Assembly: GCA_044228685.1 (NCBI GenBank)
Contig: JBGAUL010000016.1
Coordinates: 1 to 64,000, forward strand
DNA length: 64,000 nt
Source of the DNA: JBBATK01 sp044228685
GTDB taxonomy: Bacteria; Bacteroidota; Ignavibacteria; Kapaibacteriales; NICIL-2
Reading direction: 5' to 3'
Shown: positions 7,674-17,357 of the stretch, piece after piece
Position numbering within the stretch: position 1 is the first letter of the stretch
How the letters are laid out: each line of letters starts with the position of its first letter
Translations under genes and position numbers: made by a program
The notes under the pieces: generated by a model
Database searches by the model: none
What the model saw: only the letters and a program-made list of their open reading frames with translations
What the model was told of the DNA's origin: nothing

Positions 7674-9704
7674 TCATGGCAATTCAATACCATGTGACTT
7701 TAGCAGGGCAAGAAATTGTTCTTCGTTGAGAACCGTTACGCCAAGTTCAGTTGCTTTTGTCAACTTTGATCCGGCGCTTTCTCCGGCAACGAGGAACGAG
7801 GTCTTCTTACTCACGCTTCCAGAGACCTTAGCACCAAGAGATTCCAAGTACTCACCGGCCTTGGTACGTGTCATTGAGCTCAATTCTCCGGTCAGAACGA
7901 AGGTATTTGAGGCAAGTACATTTGATTGGGTCTGTGTTTGCTCTTGCTCAAACTTCAGTCCCGCACTAATCAGACGTTGCACCATTTCTTGTTCACTCTC
8001 ATCCGAGAAGAACTCGATAATTGATCGAGCAATACGATCGCCAATCTCATTGACTTCGCAGAGCTGTTCGAGTGTCGCAACACGAAGATCTTCGTATCGC
8101 GGAAAAGCTCGCGCTAATACCTTTGCCGTTCCTTCGCCGACAAAACGAATCCCCAAAGCAAACAATACGCGACTGTAGGGCTGCTCTTTACTTTTCTCAA
8201 TACCTGCAAGAAGCTTGTCAATGCTTCGTTGTCCCCAGCCGTCCAAAGTTTTGATCACATCCACATGCTTGTGCACATCATAGATATCTGCAATGCTTTT
8301 CACTATGGATCGCTGCACAAACTCTTCAACGACCTTTTCGCCTAGACCTTCGATATCCATTGCTTTTCTCGAAGCAAAGTGTTCCAGACGTCGACGGATC
8401 TGCCATGGACATTCAGCAGATACGCAGTAGTAATTCGCTTCACCTTCGGGCCGATGAAGAACTGTGTGCAGTTCGCAGGGACAATGAGATGGAAACTCAA
8501 AAGGCTGCGAGTCCATAGGACGTTTCTCAAGAACTCGTCCACTGACTTTCGGAATCACTTCGCCACCCTTTTCTACAATAACCGTATCACCTACCCGCAA
8601 ATCCAATTCCTCGATATAGTCTGCATTGTGCAATGTTGCACGCTGAATCGTAGAGCCTGCGAGCGCAACGGCTTCGAGCTCTGCAACCGGAGTCACGGCT
8701 CCCGTTCGTCCAACTTGAATAGTAATATCACGAAGAATCGTCTGCGCCTTTTGCGCTTCGTATTTATAAGCAATGGCCCACCGTGGTGAACGTGCAACCG
8801 TACCGAGTTCGTCCTGCTGTCGCATGGAATCGACCTTAATCACAATGCCATCAATCTGAAACGCAAGACTCTCGCGTATTGATGCTATGTGATTGATAAA
8901 ATCGAAGACTTCCTGAATGTCATTACACTGTTTCGAGTAGGCAGAAACAGGAAAACCCATCTTCTTTAGCAATTGCATATTCTCAGAGTGACTCTTGAGA
9001 TTGTGCTGTGGCGCATAGAGGTAGTAACACACTACTTGGATCGATCGCTTTGCAACCTCTCGCGGATCCAATTGCTTTAGAGTTCCTGCTGTTGTGTTAC
9101 GAGGATTGGCATAGGTCTTCTCTCCTTGCTCCTCTCGCTCCTCGTTGAGTTTGAGAAAGTCGCTGTTAAGCATATAAGCTTCACCACGAACTTCAAAATC
9201 AGACAATTCCTTGCCTTCATATTCCGTAGGGCGAATCTTAAGCGGGAGTGATTGGACGGTTCGAAGGTTGGCGGTAATATCATCGCCAACAGTTCCATCA
9301 CCACGCGTTGCTCCAAGAAATAGTCGTCCGTCGCGATACTGAACTGCAACCGCCACGCCATCATACTTCAACTCAGCGACATACTGGAATTTTTGTCCTT
9401 CCAACAAGCCACGTACTCGTTTGTCGAACTCGAGAAGTTCTTCCTCAGAATACGTGTTTGCCAACGACAGCATCGGTACCGCATGTTGAACTTGATCAAA
9501 ACTCTTGAGAGGAGTCCCGCCAACTCTTTGCGTTGGTGAGTCAGTGCTCAGCAGTTCCGGGTGAGCTTTTTCCAGCTGTTGTAATTCAAGAAAAAGTTCA
9601 TCGTATTCTCGATCGCTAATCGTTGGATCCGCTTCCACGTAGTAAGCGTGATCATGTTTGCGTATCTGCTCACGTAAAATCTCAATGCGTTGTTCCGGTT
9701 TCAT
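7674..9704 (-). CDS. ligA: NAD-dependent DNA ligase LigA
   Basis: Seals nicks in DNA during replication and repair, using NAD+ as adenylate donor. The 676-residue length is typical. Visible domains are the Ia region (HDHAYYV..P..SDREYDEL), the adenylation domain with KYDG at Lys113, the OB fold (VGRTGAVTPVAEL), a Zn knuckle (Cys408, 410, 427, 432), helix-hairpin-helix repeats, and a C-terminal BRCT domain from about residue 600 (FVLTGELSSMTR...). The first Cys pair is spaced C-x-C rather than the usual C-x2-C. The gene converges with the fibre-like gene at 6566-7657 and is divergent from the methionine sulfoxide reductase gene. Confidence 0.98.
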   Translation of the reverse strand: MKPEQRIEILREQIRKHDHAYYVEADPTISDREYDELFLELQQLEKAHPELLSTDSPTQRVGGTPLKSFDQVQHAVPMLSLANTYSEEELLEFDKRVRGLLEGQKFQYVAELKYDGVAVAVQYRDGRLFLGATRGDGTVGDDITANLRTVQSLPLKIRPTEYEGKELSDFEVRGEAYMLNSDFLKLNEEREEQGEKTYANPRNTTAGTLKQLDPREVAKRSIQVVCYYLYAPQHNLKSHSENMQLLKKMGFPVSAYSKQCNDIQEVFDFINHIASIRESLAFQIDGIVIKVDSMRQQDELGTVARSPRWAIAYKYEAQKAQTILRDITIQVGRTGAVTPVAELEAVALAGSTIQRATLHNADYIEELDLRVGDTVIVEKGGEVIPKVSGRVLEKRPMDSQPFEFPSHCPCELHTVLHRPEGEANYYCVSAECPWQIRRRLEHFASRKAMDIEGLGEKVVEEFVQRSIVKSIADIYDVHKHVDVIKTLDGWGQRSIDKLLAGIEKSKEQPYSRVLFALGIRFVGEGTAKVLARAFPRYEDLRVATLEQLCEVNEIGDRIARSIIEFFSDESEQEMVQRLISAGLKFEQEQTQTQSNVLASNTFVLTGELSSMTRTKAGEYLESLGAKVSGSVSKKTSFLVAGESAGSKLTKATELGVTVLNEEQFLALLKSHGIELP

Positions 9705-9836
9705 AGTGTAGATAACTTCTTGAATTCCTTAATGTCCACTTTTACGATTTGCGACTTTTCACCACAGTTCGTTTCATCTTGCGCTAGGTCATTTCGCTCT
9801 CTATTTTGCAACCATCATCGACGTCACACGACCATC

Positions 9837-10337
9837 ATGCACGAAGCAAATTACATTCTTAGCGACGAATCTCTAAGTGAAGAACAGCGCTTTGCTTCCG
9901 TGTTATCTGCTCTTGATGCTCTCATTGCCGACGAACACGATTTGATTGCTAACTGCGCCAATGCCGCTTCCTTAATTGGACATAGTATTCCAAATATCAA
10001 TTGGTTTGGATTTTACTTCACACGACAATCGGATCTGGTCTTAGGACCTTTTCATGGCAAACCTGCATGCACACGTATTGCTGCCGGTAAAGGAGTGTGT
10101 GGACGCTCAGCGGCTACAGCCCAAACCCTTGTCGTCGACGATGTTCACAATTTTGAGGGTCACATCGCTTGTGATCCCGCCTCCCGCTCCGAAATAGTAG
10201 TACCGCTGCTCCACAACTCCACAGTACTGGGAGTTCTCGACTGCGACTCGCCGCAAGTAGCTCGCTTTAGCGACGACGCCAGCAGGTTTTTTGAAGCCGT
10301 AGCTCGACTCATCATAAGTCGAAGTACGATTAGCTAA
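9837..10337 (+). CDS. msrC: Free methionine-(R)-sulfoxide reductase (GAF domain)
   Basis: Reduces free Met-(R)-sulfoxide in the cytoplasm, part of oxidative damage repair. The 166-residue protein is one GAF domain with the diagnostic three cysteines Cys78 (PACTRI), Cys88 (GKGVCG) and Cys112 (GHIACD). Their spacing of 10 and 24 is the same as in the E. coli fRMsr (YebR/MsrC). GVLDCDSP near residue 136 matches the end of the active-site region. The ATG at 9837 was chosen because the family begins there and an upstream extension to 9690 would overlap the divergent ligA start. The lamin-tail gene follows 19 bases later and is probably co-transcribed. Confidence 0.92.
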   Translation: MHEANYILSDESLSEEQRFASVLSALDALIADEHDLIANCANAASLIGHSIPNINWFGFYFTRQSDLVLGPFHGKPACTRIAAGKGVCGRSAATAQTLVVDDVHNFEGHIACDPASRSEIVVPLLHNSTVLGVLDCDSPQVARFSDDASRFFEAVARLIISRSTIS

Positions 10338-10356
10338 ACTCTTTCAACACTAAACC

Positions 10357-12051
10357 ATGCTTTCAACTCTCTTTTTCGGAAGAGCTGCCGGACTATGCTC
10401 TGTCCGAATTCTCCTAATCTCAATTCAATTCGTTTGCATTGCTCAGTGCATCTCAGCACAGATAGTCATTAACGAATTCATGCCCGTACCGCATAGTCCG
10501 GAACCGGAGTGGATTGAACTCTACAATCAATCCGACTCTGCAAGCTCACTGGTTGGATGCACCTTACACGATGCCACTTCGAAAGTGAATCTACCCGCAA
10601 TAACTATCGCAGCACATGGATTTGCTATACTGTGCAAGGACACCACGGCTCTGCTATCAGTGCGCAGCATTGATGCAGATGCGTTGCTGATCAAAGTAAG
10701 TTTGCCGTCGCTGAACAATACCACCGAGTCTATTCGCCTATCTCGTCATGATTCTACCACAATTGACTCGGTGTACTACGATATGAAATGGGGTGAGAAC
10801 GGACGTTCCTTAGAACGACGCCGTGCAGACGTTGTGGCTTATTCAGAGGCGAATATTGGTCCGTGTTTATTACCGTCCGGCGCAAGCTGCGGGAGCTTTA
10901 ACTCGCAAAGTCCCGTTGAGTTTGATATCAAAGCCGCTTCGATACGCATCGATAGTCTTCGGCGGACTATCGTGACGACTATACAAAACGCCGGTATTGC
11001 GACTATTCACGATGCCGAGTTTGAATTTTCGGTGAATGGCGAACCTGTACAACAACGCTCCATTTCAAGCATAGGATCTGAGGATTCGATTAGCTTTGAA
11101 TTCCCTCTCGATAGCCTCGCGCAAAGTCGGAAGACTTTCGGATGGCAAAAAGCTGTGCTGATCTGCAAGATAAACAATGACCATAGGGATTGGAATGACT
11201 CCTTGGAGCTTCCGGTATATTTCGCGCCTCCTGTAGGATCGCTGCTCATCAACGAGTTCATGTTTGATCCGCAACTCTATCAATCGGAGTTTGTTGAACT
11301 CTACAATTCAAGCGACCTAACAATACCGCTCGAAGGATTGTGTTTAAGTGACGAAAGCGAACAACGAATGCAATGCAAAAAGCGCATCCTCATTCCACCT
11401 CGTGCTTACGTCGTGTTGGGGAGTGATTCTCTACTGCTGCAAGCATTCCCTTACTTGACGAGCGATTCTCTTTGTGAAATTGCCCAAGGAGATTTCTCAT
11501 TGAACTCGACAACCGATCGCATTCGTATTTGCGATCCCTATGGACGCTGCTTGGATTCGTTGCGTTATCAAACTGAGTGGCATTCATCTGCATTGAAGCA
11601 AACGAAGGGAATTTCACTTGAGAAAAAGAATCCCGGTCTTGTTTCTGAACTCGCCTTTGCCTGGACAAGCTGTACAGATAGTGTAGGAGCTACACCAGGT
11701 AGGATCAACAGTGTTGCGCGAGCGCTATCACCGGATGGCATATTGGATTTTAGCCCGAATCCGTTTTCGCCGCGCAGCGCCTTTGGTCAACGTCAAAGCA
11801 CCGTCATTTCGTTTCACATCCCATTTAGTTCAGCAAGAATTTTTCTCAGCGTTTACGACATCAACGGTCTCTTGTTATGTCGCTTGATGAATGCAGTCTA
11901 CTGCGGCAGCGAGGGTCATTGGAGTTGGGATGGCACCAACGAAGCACATTTTGCGCTAAACCCGGGCATGTACGTGGTGGCTCTTGAAGCAGTTGATCTC
12001 AATAGTGAAGCAGTGTTTCGCAAAGCAGGCATTTGTGTGATCAGCGAGTGA
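10357..12051 (+). CDS. Secreted protein with two lamin-tail domains and FlgD-like C-terminal domain
   Basis: A 564-residue protein with a signal peptide of about 34 residues (...IAQCISA-QIV). Two lamin-tail (LTD) domains are visible. The first is at about 35-130 (IVINEFMPVPHSPEPEWIEL) and the second at about 295-400 (LLINEFMFDPQLYQSEFVEL). Between them lies a CARDB-like beta region. The last 110 residues (LDFSPNPFSPRSA ... GMYVVALEAVD) resemble the FlgD Ig-like or T9SS type-A sorting domains found on Bacteroidota cargo. LTD domains in bacteria are usually on secreted or surface proteins and are often linked to nucleases, but no nuclease motif is seen here. Function unknown. Confidence 0.8.
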   Translation: MLSTLFFGRAAGLCSVRILLISIQFVCIAQCISAQIVINEFMPVPHSPEPEWIELYNQSDSASSLVGCTLHDATSKVNLPAITIAAHGFAILCKDTTALLSVRSIDADALLIKVSLPSLNNTTESIRLSRHDSTTIDSVYYDMKWGENGRSLERRRADVVAYSEANIGPCLLPSGASCGSFNSQSPVEFDIKAASIRIDSLRRTIVTTIQNAGIATIHDAEFEFSVNGEPVQQRSISSIGSEDSISFEFPLDSLAQSRKTFGWQKAVLICKINNDHRDWNDSLELPVYFAPPVGSLLINEFMFDPQLYQSEFVELYNSSDLTIPLEGLCLSDESEQRMQCKKRILIPPRAYVVLGSDSLLLQAFPYLTSDSLCEIAQGDFSLNSTTDRIRICDPYGRCLDSLRYQTEWHSSALKQTKGISLEKKNPGLVSELAFAWTSCTDSVGATPGRINSVARALSPDGILDFSPNPFSPRSAFGQRQSTVISFHIPFSSARIFLSVYDINGLLLCRLMNAVYCGSEGHWSWDGTNEAHFALNPGMYVVALEAVDLNSEAVFRKAGICVISE

Positions 12052-12148
12052 ATATTGCAGATATTGCAATCCTTCGACGAGCAATGAGCAAGTGCTTTGC
12101 CTAAAGAAGTTAGCGTCAAAATCATAACTACACAGGAAACACCGACTA

Positions 12149-13381
12149 GTGAAAATGGCTCTCTGGATAGCGAAACGATACATGATGGCACGACGCTCGA
12201 TGCAGTTCATCAGTGTCGTGACATTCTTGTCTCTTGCCGGTATCACTGTTGGAGTGGCGGCTATCATTTGCGTATCATCAATCTTCAACGGATTCAGACA
12301 GTCCTTTCAACAATCCATGATCGCCTTTGATCCGCACTTAAAAGTTAGTGCAGAGAAAGGAAAATATCTCAATCGAAACTCAAAGATCGTGCAGAGCATT
12401 CGCGAAACTCAGCATGTGAGTTCGCTGTCGGAAGTGGTTGAAGGACGTGCAGTCCTCCGCGCGGGCAATGCTTTTCACGTCATCAATCTCAGTGGAGTTC
12501 AGGCTAAAGAGTTTCGTCACTCATCGGCCCTGGCTGACAGTATCAAACTCGGCTCCTTCTTGAGCGATCAGGCGAAGGGCTTGCCGCAGTTGGTTGTGGG
12601 CGCTGGACTTGCCAATGCCGCTGACCTACGAATTGGCGACACCCTGTCGATATTGTCTCCGGAATTCATATCCAATGCCCTGCAGAGTCTTGCTGCACCA
12701 ACCGGAGTTCGTTGTGTTGTGAGTGGGATCTTTTTTACAAGCTCCAATGAGTACAACAACTCTAATTGCTATACCGACATTAGTAGCGCACGTCAGATTT
12801 ATTCAGCAGATGATCAGGCTTTGACCTCGATCGAACTTCGATTGGATGATGTAGAGAATACCGATCTTGTTCAATCTTCGTTGAAAAGTGTTCTGCCGGC
12901 AGATATTCGTATCGACAGCTGGTATGACTTGCACCGAGATCTCTATGGTGTCATGAGATTTGAACGTATTGCGTCCTTTATCATCCTGTCGGTCATCGTA
13001 CTTGTTTCTGTGTTCAACATTTTTGCGATGTTGAGCATGACAATCGTCAAGAAACGAGTTGACATTGCTCTGCTCATGTCTTTGGGTGCGGATGCACCCT
13101 TCATACAAAGGATATTTACAACAGAAGGACTCCTGATTGGTTGCATAGGCACGATCTGCGGATTCGCACTTGGACTGGGATTGTGCGAACTGCAACTACA
13201 CTTTAGAATTTTTCAACTCGATCAGAGCACATTTGTTGTTCCCTCGATTCCCATCGCAATTGCTTGGTGGGATATTGCTGCTATCTGTTTTCTTACTATC
13301 GTTTTATCCTACGCGGCTACCATCTTCCCCGCTCGCAAAGCCGCTCGTGTTTTAATAGCAAAAGCATTGCGAACTGAATAA
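12149..13381 (+). CDS. LolC/LolE-like ABC transporter permease (FtsX/MacB family)
   Basis: An inner-membrane permease of the lipoprotein-releasing type. It has 410 residues with one N-terminal membrane segment (about 22-48, after IAKRYMMARRSMQFIS), a large periplasmic MacB-like domain, and three C-terminal segments forming the FtsX domain (about 270-400; SVFNIFAMLSMTIVKKR..DIALLMSLGA). In the Lol system it would pass lipoproteins from the inner membrane to LolA. No LolD ATPase is adjacent, so the partner is elsewhere. The start is GTG 12149 or ATG 12155; an AGGAAAC Shine-Dalgarno-like run at 12134-12140 fits both. yraN follows after 6 bases. Confidence 0.85.
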   Translation: MKMALWIAKRYMMARRSMQFISVVTFLSLAGITVGVAAIICVSSIFNGFRQSFQQSMIAFDPHLKVSAEKGKYLNRNSKIVQSIRETQHVSSLSEVVEGRAVLRAGNAFHVINLSGVQAKEFRHSSALADSIKLGSFLSDQAKGLPQLVVGAGLANAADLRIGDTLSILSPEFISNALQSLAAPTGVRCVVSGIFFTSSNEYNNSNCYTDISSARQIYSADDQALTSIELRLDDVENTDLVQSSLKSVLPADIRIDSWYDLHRDLYGVMRFERIASFIILSVIVLVSVFNIFAMLSMTIVKKRVDIALLMSLGADAPFIQRIFTTEGLLIGCIGTICGFALGLGLCELQLHFRIFQLDQSTFVVPSIPIAIAWWDIAAICFLTIVLSYAATIFPARKAARVLIAKALRTE

Positions 13382-13387
13382 AATACA

Positions 13388-13750
13388 ATGAGTGAAAATT
13401 ATAGAACAGCCGGGGCTCGAGCAGAGCAACTGGCTGAGAATTTCCTTCGGGAAAAGGGATATTGTATTCTCAAAAAGAACTTTCGTTTTGGCAAAGTCGG
13501 AGAAATCGACATCGTGTGCTGTGAAGACGAGATGCTGGTTTTCGTTGAAGTCAAAGCTAGAAGCAATGCGAATTTTGGTCCTCCGGAATCCTCAATCACT
13601 GAACGTAAAAAGGCACAGATCAGACGAGTTGCAAAAGCATATCTATATGTAAACGGCCTACTTGATATACAGTGTCGATTTGACGTGATAGCGATAGACT
13701 TCATCAACAACACAACGGATATTCGACACTGGGTAAATGCCTTTTGGTGA
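13388..13750 (+). CDS. YraN family (UPF0102) nuclease-fold protein
   Basis: A 120-residue protein of the YraN/UPF0102 family, which has a restriction-endonuclease-like fold. The core is visible: G..AE..A..FL...GY.IL..N.R, then GEIDIVCCEDEMLVFVEVKARS with the acidic/lysine catalytic-type residues (Glu-x-Asp ... Glu-Val-Lys). The cellular role of the family is not firmly established; links to DNA processing are inferred from the fold. It lies 6 bases behind the permease gene and ends at a terminator. Confidence 0.92.
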   Translation: MSENYRTAGARAEQLAENFLREKGYCILKKNFRFGKVGEIDIVCCEDEMLVFVEVKARSNANFGPPESSITERKKAQIRRVAKAYLYVNGLLDIQCRFDVIAIDFINNTTDIRHWVNAFW

Positions 13751-13756
13751 AAATGA

Positions 13757-13791
13757 AATCAGGGAGTGCCTGTGTGAAGCACTCCCTGATT
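13757..13791. terminator. Bidirectional hairpin terminator between yraN and the subtilisin gene
   Basis: A perfect 13-bp stem (13757-13769 with 13779-13791) and 9-nt loop between convergent genes. The minus-strand side is followed by a T-rich run. A second small perfect inverted repeat, ACGTTCGC-GT-GCGAACGT, lies at 13798-13815. Confidence 0.75.
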
Positions 13792-13835
13792 GAATTGACG
13801 TTCGCGTGCGAACGTGGTCACCTCTATGTCTAGCG

Positions 13836-16800
13836 TTACTCTTTCACGAATGTCGCACTTTGTGCGTACTCACCATTGCGAATGGTAACGATGTAGACGC
13901 CGCATGCCAAATCGGTAATGTCAAGTGTTGAGCGCATGCTTGAAGCATTGATGCTCTCAGTCTGACGGATGAAGGTTTGTCCAATAAGCGATGTAACGAT
14001 TATCTCAACAGGATTCTCTGGATCAAACATCGGAGCTTCCACTGTAATCGTGCTATGTGCAGGATTTGGGAAGATGCCCAGAGTTGCCACCGGAGCTTCA
14101 CTAAAGAGCGATTGAGCATTCATGATTGAAATACTCTTCGATACGTATGCAGAACAACCGGTTGAGGTGTTGGTTTGCATAAGCGTGACGCTGCCCATGC
14201 CTGGTACTTGCCATTGGACGGTGACAGACGAACTGTTTTGTCCATTGACAATCGAACCACCGGAAACGACCCAGTAATTCGTAACACCGCTCGCAGTAGT
14301 ACTGTAAACACGTGTCTGACCGACTCTTGGCGAAGAGCTGTTGTTGACGCTGATTGATGGAGACGGTTTTGAAAGAACAGTCAATGTTTTCGTGGTGCTG
14401 TTAGCACAACCTGTGTTCTTTGTCTCGATGAGTTTCACACTGCGCGAACCGGCGCTCGACCATTTGATTGTCACTGTCCGACTATTAGCACCACTAATAA
14501 TCGATCCACCGCCGCTTGGTATACTCCATGCATAGCTGACTCCGCTTGCATCGCTAGCTGTGTAGGTTTTTGTGTCACTTAGACAGCTATTGGCCACCGG
14601 AAAATCCGGTGTTGGCAGTGGAATAAGTTGATAGGTGTCAGTGCGTGACTTCGTGCATGAACCATAGGTTTCTGTCAACGCTAATGTTCCTGTCGTTGCG
14701 GTGCTGCTCCAAGAGACAGTTACTTGACGTGAAGATGCACCTGAGATAATTGTACCGTTTGTGACAGTCCACGAATAGGTCATTCCACTTATCGAATCGA
14801 CCGTGTACTTAACGATACAGCCATTACATGGTGCTGCAGACGCCGACGGAGCGTTCAAATTCCAACTTGTGCCGAGCACTGTTACGACCATCGTATCTGT
14901 AGCCACGTTTGCATACTGGTCAGTAACACGAAAAGCATATTGGCGTGTTGTGGTTGGAGCTGCCGTCAATGTTGCCGAGGTCGACACAACCTGCGCGGTG
15001 CTGAGGTCAATCCATTTAAAATCAAGTGTGCCCGTACCGGTGTAACTACCGGTTGTCGTGAAGCTTGATCCTGAGCAGATAGTTTTATCAGTACCGGCGT
15101 TTGCAGTCACGCTGACAGCATTAACTGTTACGACGACTGTGTCATTGGATGCACAAGGAGTACCTGGTGCATAAGTCTTCAGCACGTACGCCTGTGTCGC
15201 GCTCGGTTGAATTGTGTACGAGGTTGAAGTAGAGAGTACTGTGGTCGTACCTGCAATCATCCATGCATAAACCGTGCTCGAAGCATTACCTGCTGTTGAG
15301 GCAGTCAATGTCGTGCTTTGGCCTGCGTTAATACTTACATCCGCACCTGCGCTTGCTGTTGGAATAGCCACTACCGTTACTGTAACTGTTGCGCTCGCCG
15401 TTTGGCTGCCATCGGTTACTGTCAAACGATAGGTGGTTGTCGATGTTGGGTTCGCGGTATATGCCAAAGAAGTTGAAAGAACTGTGCTGCTGCCATCAAC
15501 GGTCCACGCATATGAAGGATTTGAAGCACCGGCAACGCTACCTTGAAGGTTCGCTGAAGTTCCATTACAAACACTGACCGGTGAACCGGCGTTGACAACT
15601 AGACCAGGAGGTTGCAAACCACTAATTACGAGCGATACAATTTGTGATCCGTTTACAAGACTTCCTTTGTTTGTAATATGAATGGTATAGGTGCCTGCTG
15701 ATGGTTGATCGATTTGAACTTGTTCAACGTTGTCGCGAGTGTTATCTCCCGTCGTTGCCGCACTCGAAGGACTGGCAGGATTCAAGATCCATGGTGCATA
15801 TGTGCTTTGTCCTTTGAGTAGTCTCAGATCCACATCGTTCACAAGCATTGGCGTTGTCGGATTGAGCGATGCAGACGCTGGTGTGCCTGCAGGATCGTTC
15901 CATGCAATCGTCACTTTGATCGGCGTTGAACCGGCTGAATAACCGCTAATGTCAATTGCCTGGCCACTTGTAAGCGTCATTTCTTTGACGTCGAAGTCTT
16001 GTGAACGAGCTGCGTTTTGCGACATGATTGATGCAGCGCGAGCAATATTGACAAGACCCCAGCCGAATTTGTAATCCGGTCCGGCTGATGGACCTGCTTC
16101 GTCTGCAGAGTGAATCACCAAGGCACGAAGCGTTGATGAACGAAGCGGCGAGTTTGAACCTTTGAGATTCGTTTGGTGTTGCAGCAGCAATCCCAATGAA
16201 CCGGTAACACCAGGTGTGGCCATTGAAGTTCCACTCATATAGGCGTACGCGTTATCGGCTGAGCCATAGGAAGAGTATTCTGAAACACCCATGGAAACGA
16301 TATCTGGCTTTATACGGCCGTCATCAGTTGGTCCCCAACCGCTAAACGAGGTCATTGTGACAGATGATGGACCGGTATAGTTGGTATCAGAATACACCGC
16401 GCCAACTGTGAGAAGGTTCTTGGAGAGTCCTACACCTTCAATACAATCGAATCCGGCGCTACCGCCATCTGCGTCACGGGTACTAGTCGACAGAGACCAC
16501 GCACCATTCTGATAAACCCAATGCTGGGTTCCGGGAGCCGGCCCTTCACCTCGGTCATTTCCCGCTGCCTTGCATATCAGGTAGTATGGATAGTCGTTTG
16601 CGATCAAGTCCCATTGACGGGATTGCGAGGTATAGAAACCAAAACGGTAGTCGGAGGTCGTGCTGATGTTTGGATCGCCCATCCAGACCCACTTGGCATC
16701 GCCAAGGAGGCCGTAGATCCATCCGGTGATAAGACCATAGGAGTGATTGGATGTCTTCATCCATTGCGAAGCAGCGCTTCTCATTTCACTTTGGTCATTA

Positions 16801-17357
16801 TTCCAATCAAAAGCCTTGATTGACGCTCCATTTGACATTCCTCGGGCTGGAGCGTTTACTCCGGCGCCGATCATGGTACCGCTCACGTGTGTAGCGTGCA
16901 TAGAGATGGAAGTGGAGTTATCGCCTTGAGTAACCCTGGAGGTACCGGTATTCATGAATTCTTGGTGTGTAGACCGAACCGCTGATTCGTCCCAGACACC
17001 GAGTGTCTGACCGCTACCGTCGAGGGACAAACCGGCTCCGCCCCCGTTCCAAACTAAGTTTGAACGCAAGGTCTTTGCGGATACGACGCTTTGGCCGTGA
17101 TAGTATAGTGGATGACCGTTGGAGATGCTCTGTAGGGTAAAGAGATTCCCGTTTGGCAACTCAGCGCTCAAAGGAAGAGAGTGTGCTTGTGCATACTGTT
17201 GAGCGACTGCCTTCTGTTCGCGGTATTGGATCTCAGCTTGGTCTATGCGTTCAACGAGCGTTTGAAGTTTCTGAGCAAACGGTGCATACGATTGAGCGCT
17301 GGACTGAGAACAATAGAGAAAACTGAGGAGTAAAGAAAGTACAACATAACGACCCAT
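13836..17357 (-). CDS. Secreted subtilisin-like (S8) serine protease with six Ig/PKD modules and T9SS sorting domain
   Basis: An 1173-residue exported protease. The signal peptide is residues 1-22. The S8 catalytic residues are visible: Asp123 (GVWDES), His157 (HATHVSG), oxyanion Asn267 (AAGN) and Ser378 (SGTSMATP). A P-domain-like or jelly-roll region follows at about 450-580 (DISGYSAGSTPIKVTIAWND). Then come six Ig/PKD-like modules from about 590 to 1080: three of one type (TVDGSSTVLSTS... style) and three PKD-like (YSWTVTNGTIISGASSRQV style). The last 85 residues (LGIFPNPAHSTITVEAP ... ACGVYIVTIRNGEYAQSATF) are a type-A T9SS sorting domain. It probably degrades extracellular protein at or beyond the cell surface. 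Confidence 0.93.
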   Translation of the reverse strand: MGRYVVLSLLLSFLYCSQSSAQSYAPFAQKLQTLVERIDQAEIQYREQKAVAQQYAQAHSLPLSAELPNGNLFTLQSISNGHPLYYHGQSVVSAKTLRSNLVWNGGGAGLSLDGSGQTLGVWDESAVRSTHQEFMNTGTSRVTQGDNSTSISMHATHVSGTMIGAGVNAPARGMSNGASIKAFDWNNDQSEMRSAASQWMKTSNHSYGLITGWIYGLLGDAKWVWMGDPNISTTSDYRFGFYTSQSRQWDLIANDYPYYLICKAAGNDRGEGPAPGTQHWVYQNGAWSLSTSTRDADGGSAGFDCIEGVGLSKNLLTVGAVYSDTNYTGPSSVTMTSFSGWGPTDDGRIKPDIVSMGVSEYSSYGSADNAYAYMSGTSMATPGVTGSLGLLLQHQTNLKGSNSPLRSSTLRALVIHSADEAGPSAGPDYKFGWGLVNIARAASIMSQNAARSQDFDVKEMTLTSGQAIDISGYSAGSTPIKVTIAWNDPAGTPASASLNPTTPMLVNDVDLRLLKGQSTYAPWILNPASPSSAATTGDNTRDNVEQVQIDQPSAGTYTIHITNKGSLVNGSQIVSLVISGLQPPGLVVNAGSPVSVCNGTSANLQGSVAGASNPSYAWTVDGSSTVLSTSLAYTANPTSTTTYRLTVTDGSQTASATVTVTVVAIPTASAGADVSINAGQSTTLTASTAGNASSTVYAWMIAGTTTVLSTSTSYTIQPSATQAYVLKTYAPGTPCASNDTVVVTVNAVSVTANAGTDKTICSGSSFTTTGSYTGTGTLDFKWIDLSTAQVVSTSATLTAAPTTTRQYAFRVTDQYANVATDTMVVTVLGTSWNLNAPSASAAPCNGCIVKYTVDSISGMTYSWTVTNGTIISGASSRQVTVSWSSTATTGTLALTETYGSCTKSRTDTYQLIPLPTPDFPVANSCLSDTKTYTASDASGVSYAWSIPSGGGSIISGANSRTVTIKWSSAGSRSVKLIETKNTGCANSTTKTLTVLSKPSPSISVNNSSSPRVGQTRVYSTTASGVTNYWVVSGGSIVNGQNSSSVTVQWQVPGMGSVTLMQTNTSTGCSAYVSKSISIMNAQSLFSEAPVATLGIFPNPAHSTITVEAPMFDPENPVEIIVTSLIGQTFIRQTESINASSMRSTLDITDLACGVYIVTIRNGEYAQSATFVKE

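Noticed and set aside
7579..8178. Open frame of 199 codons antisense to ligA
   Set aside because: It lies opposite the strongly conserved LigA C-terminal region and has no recognisable domain; it is a shadow of codon bias.
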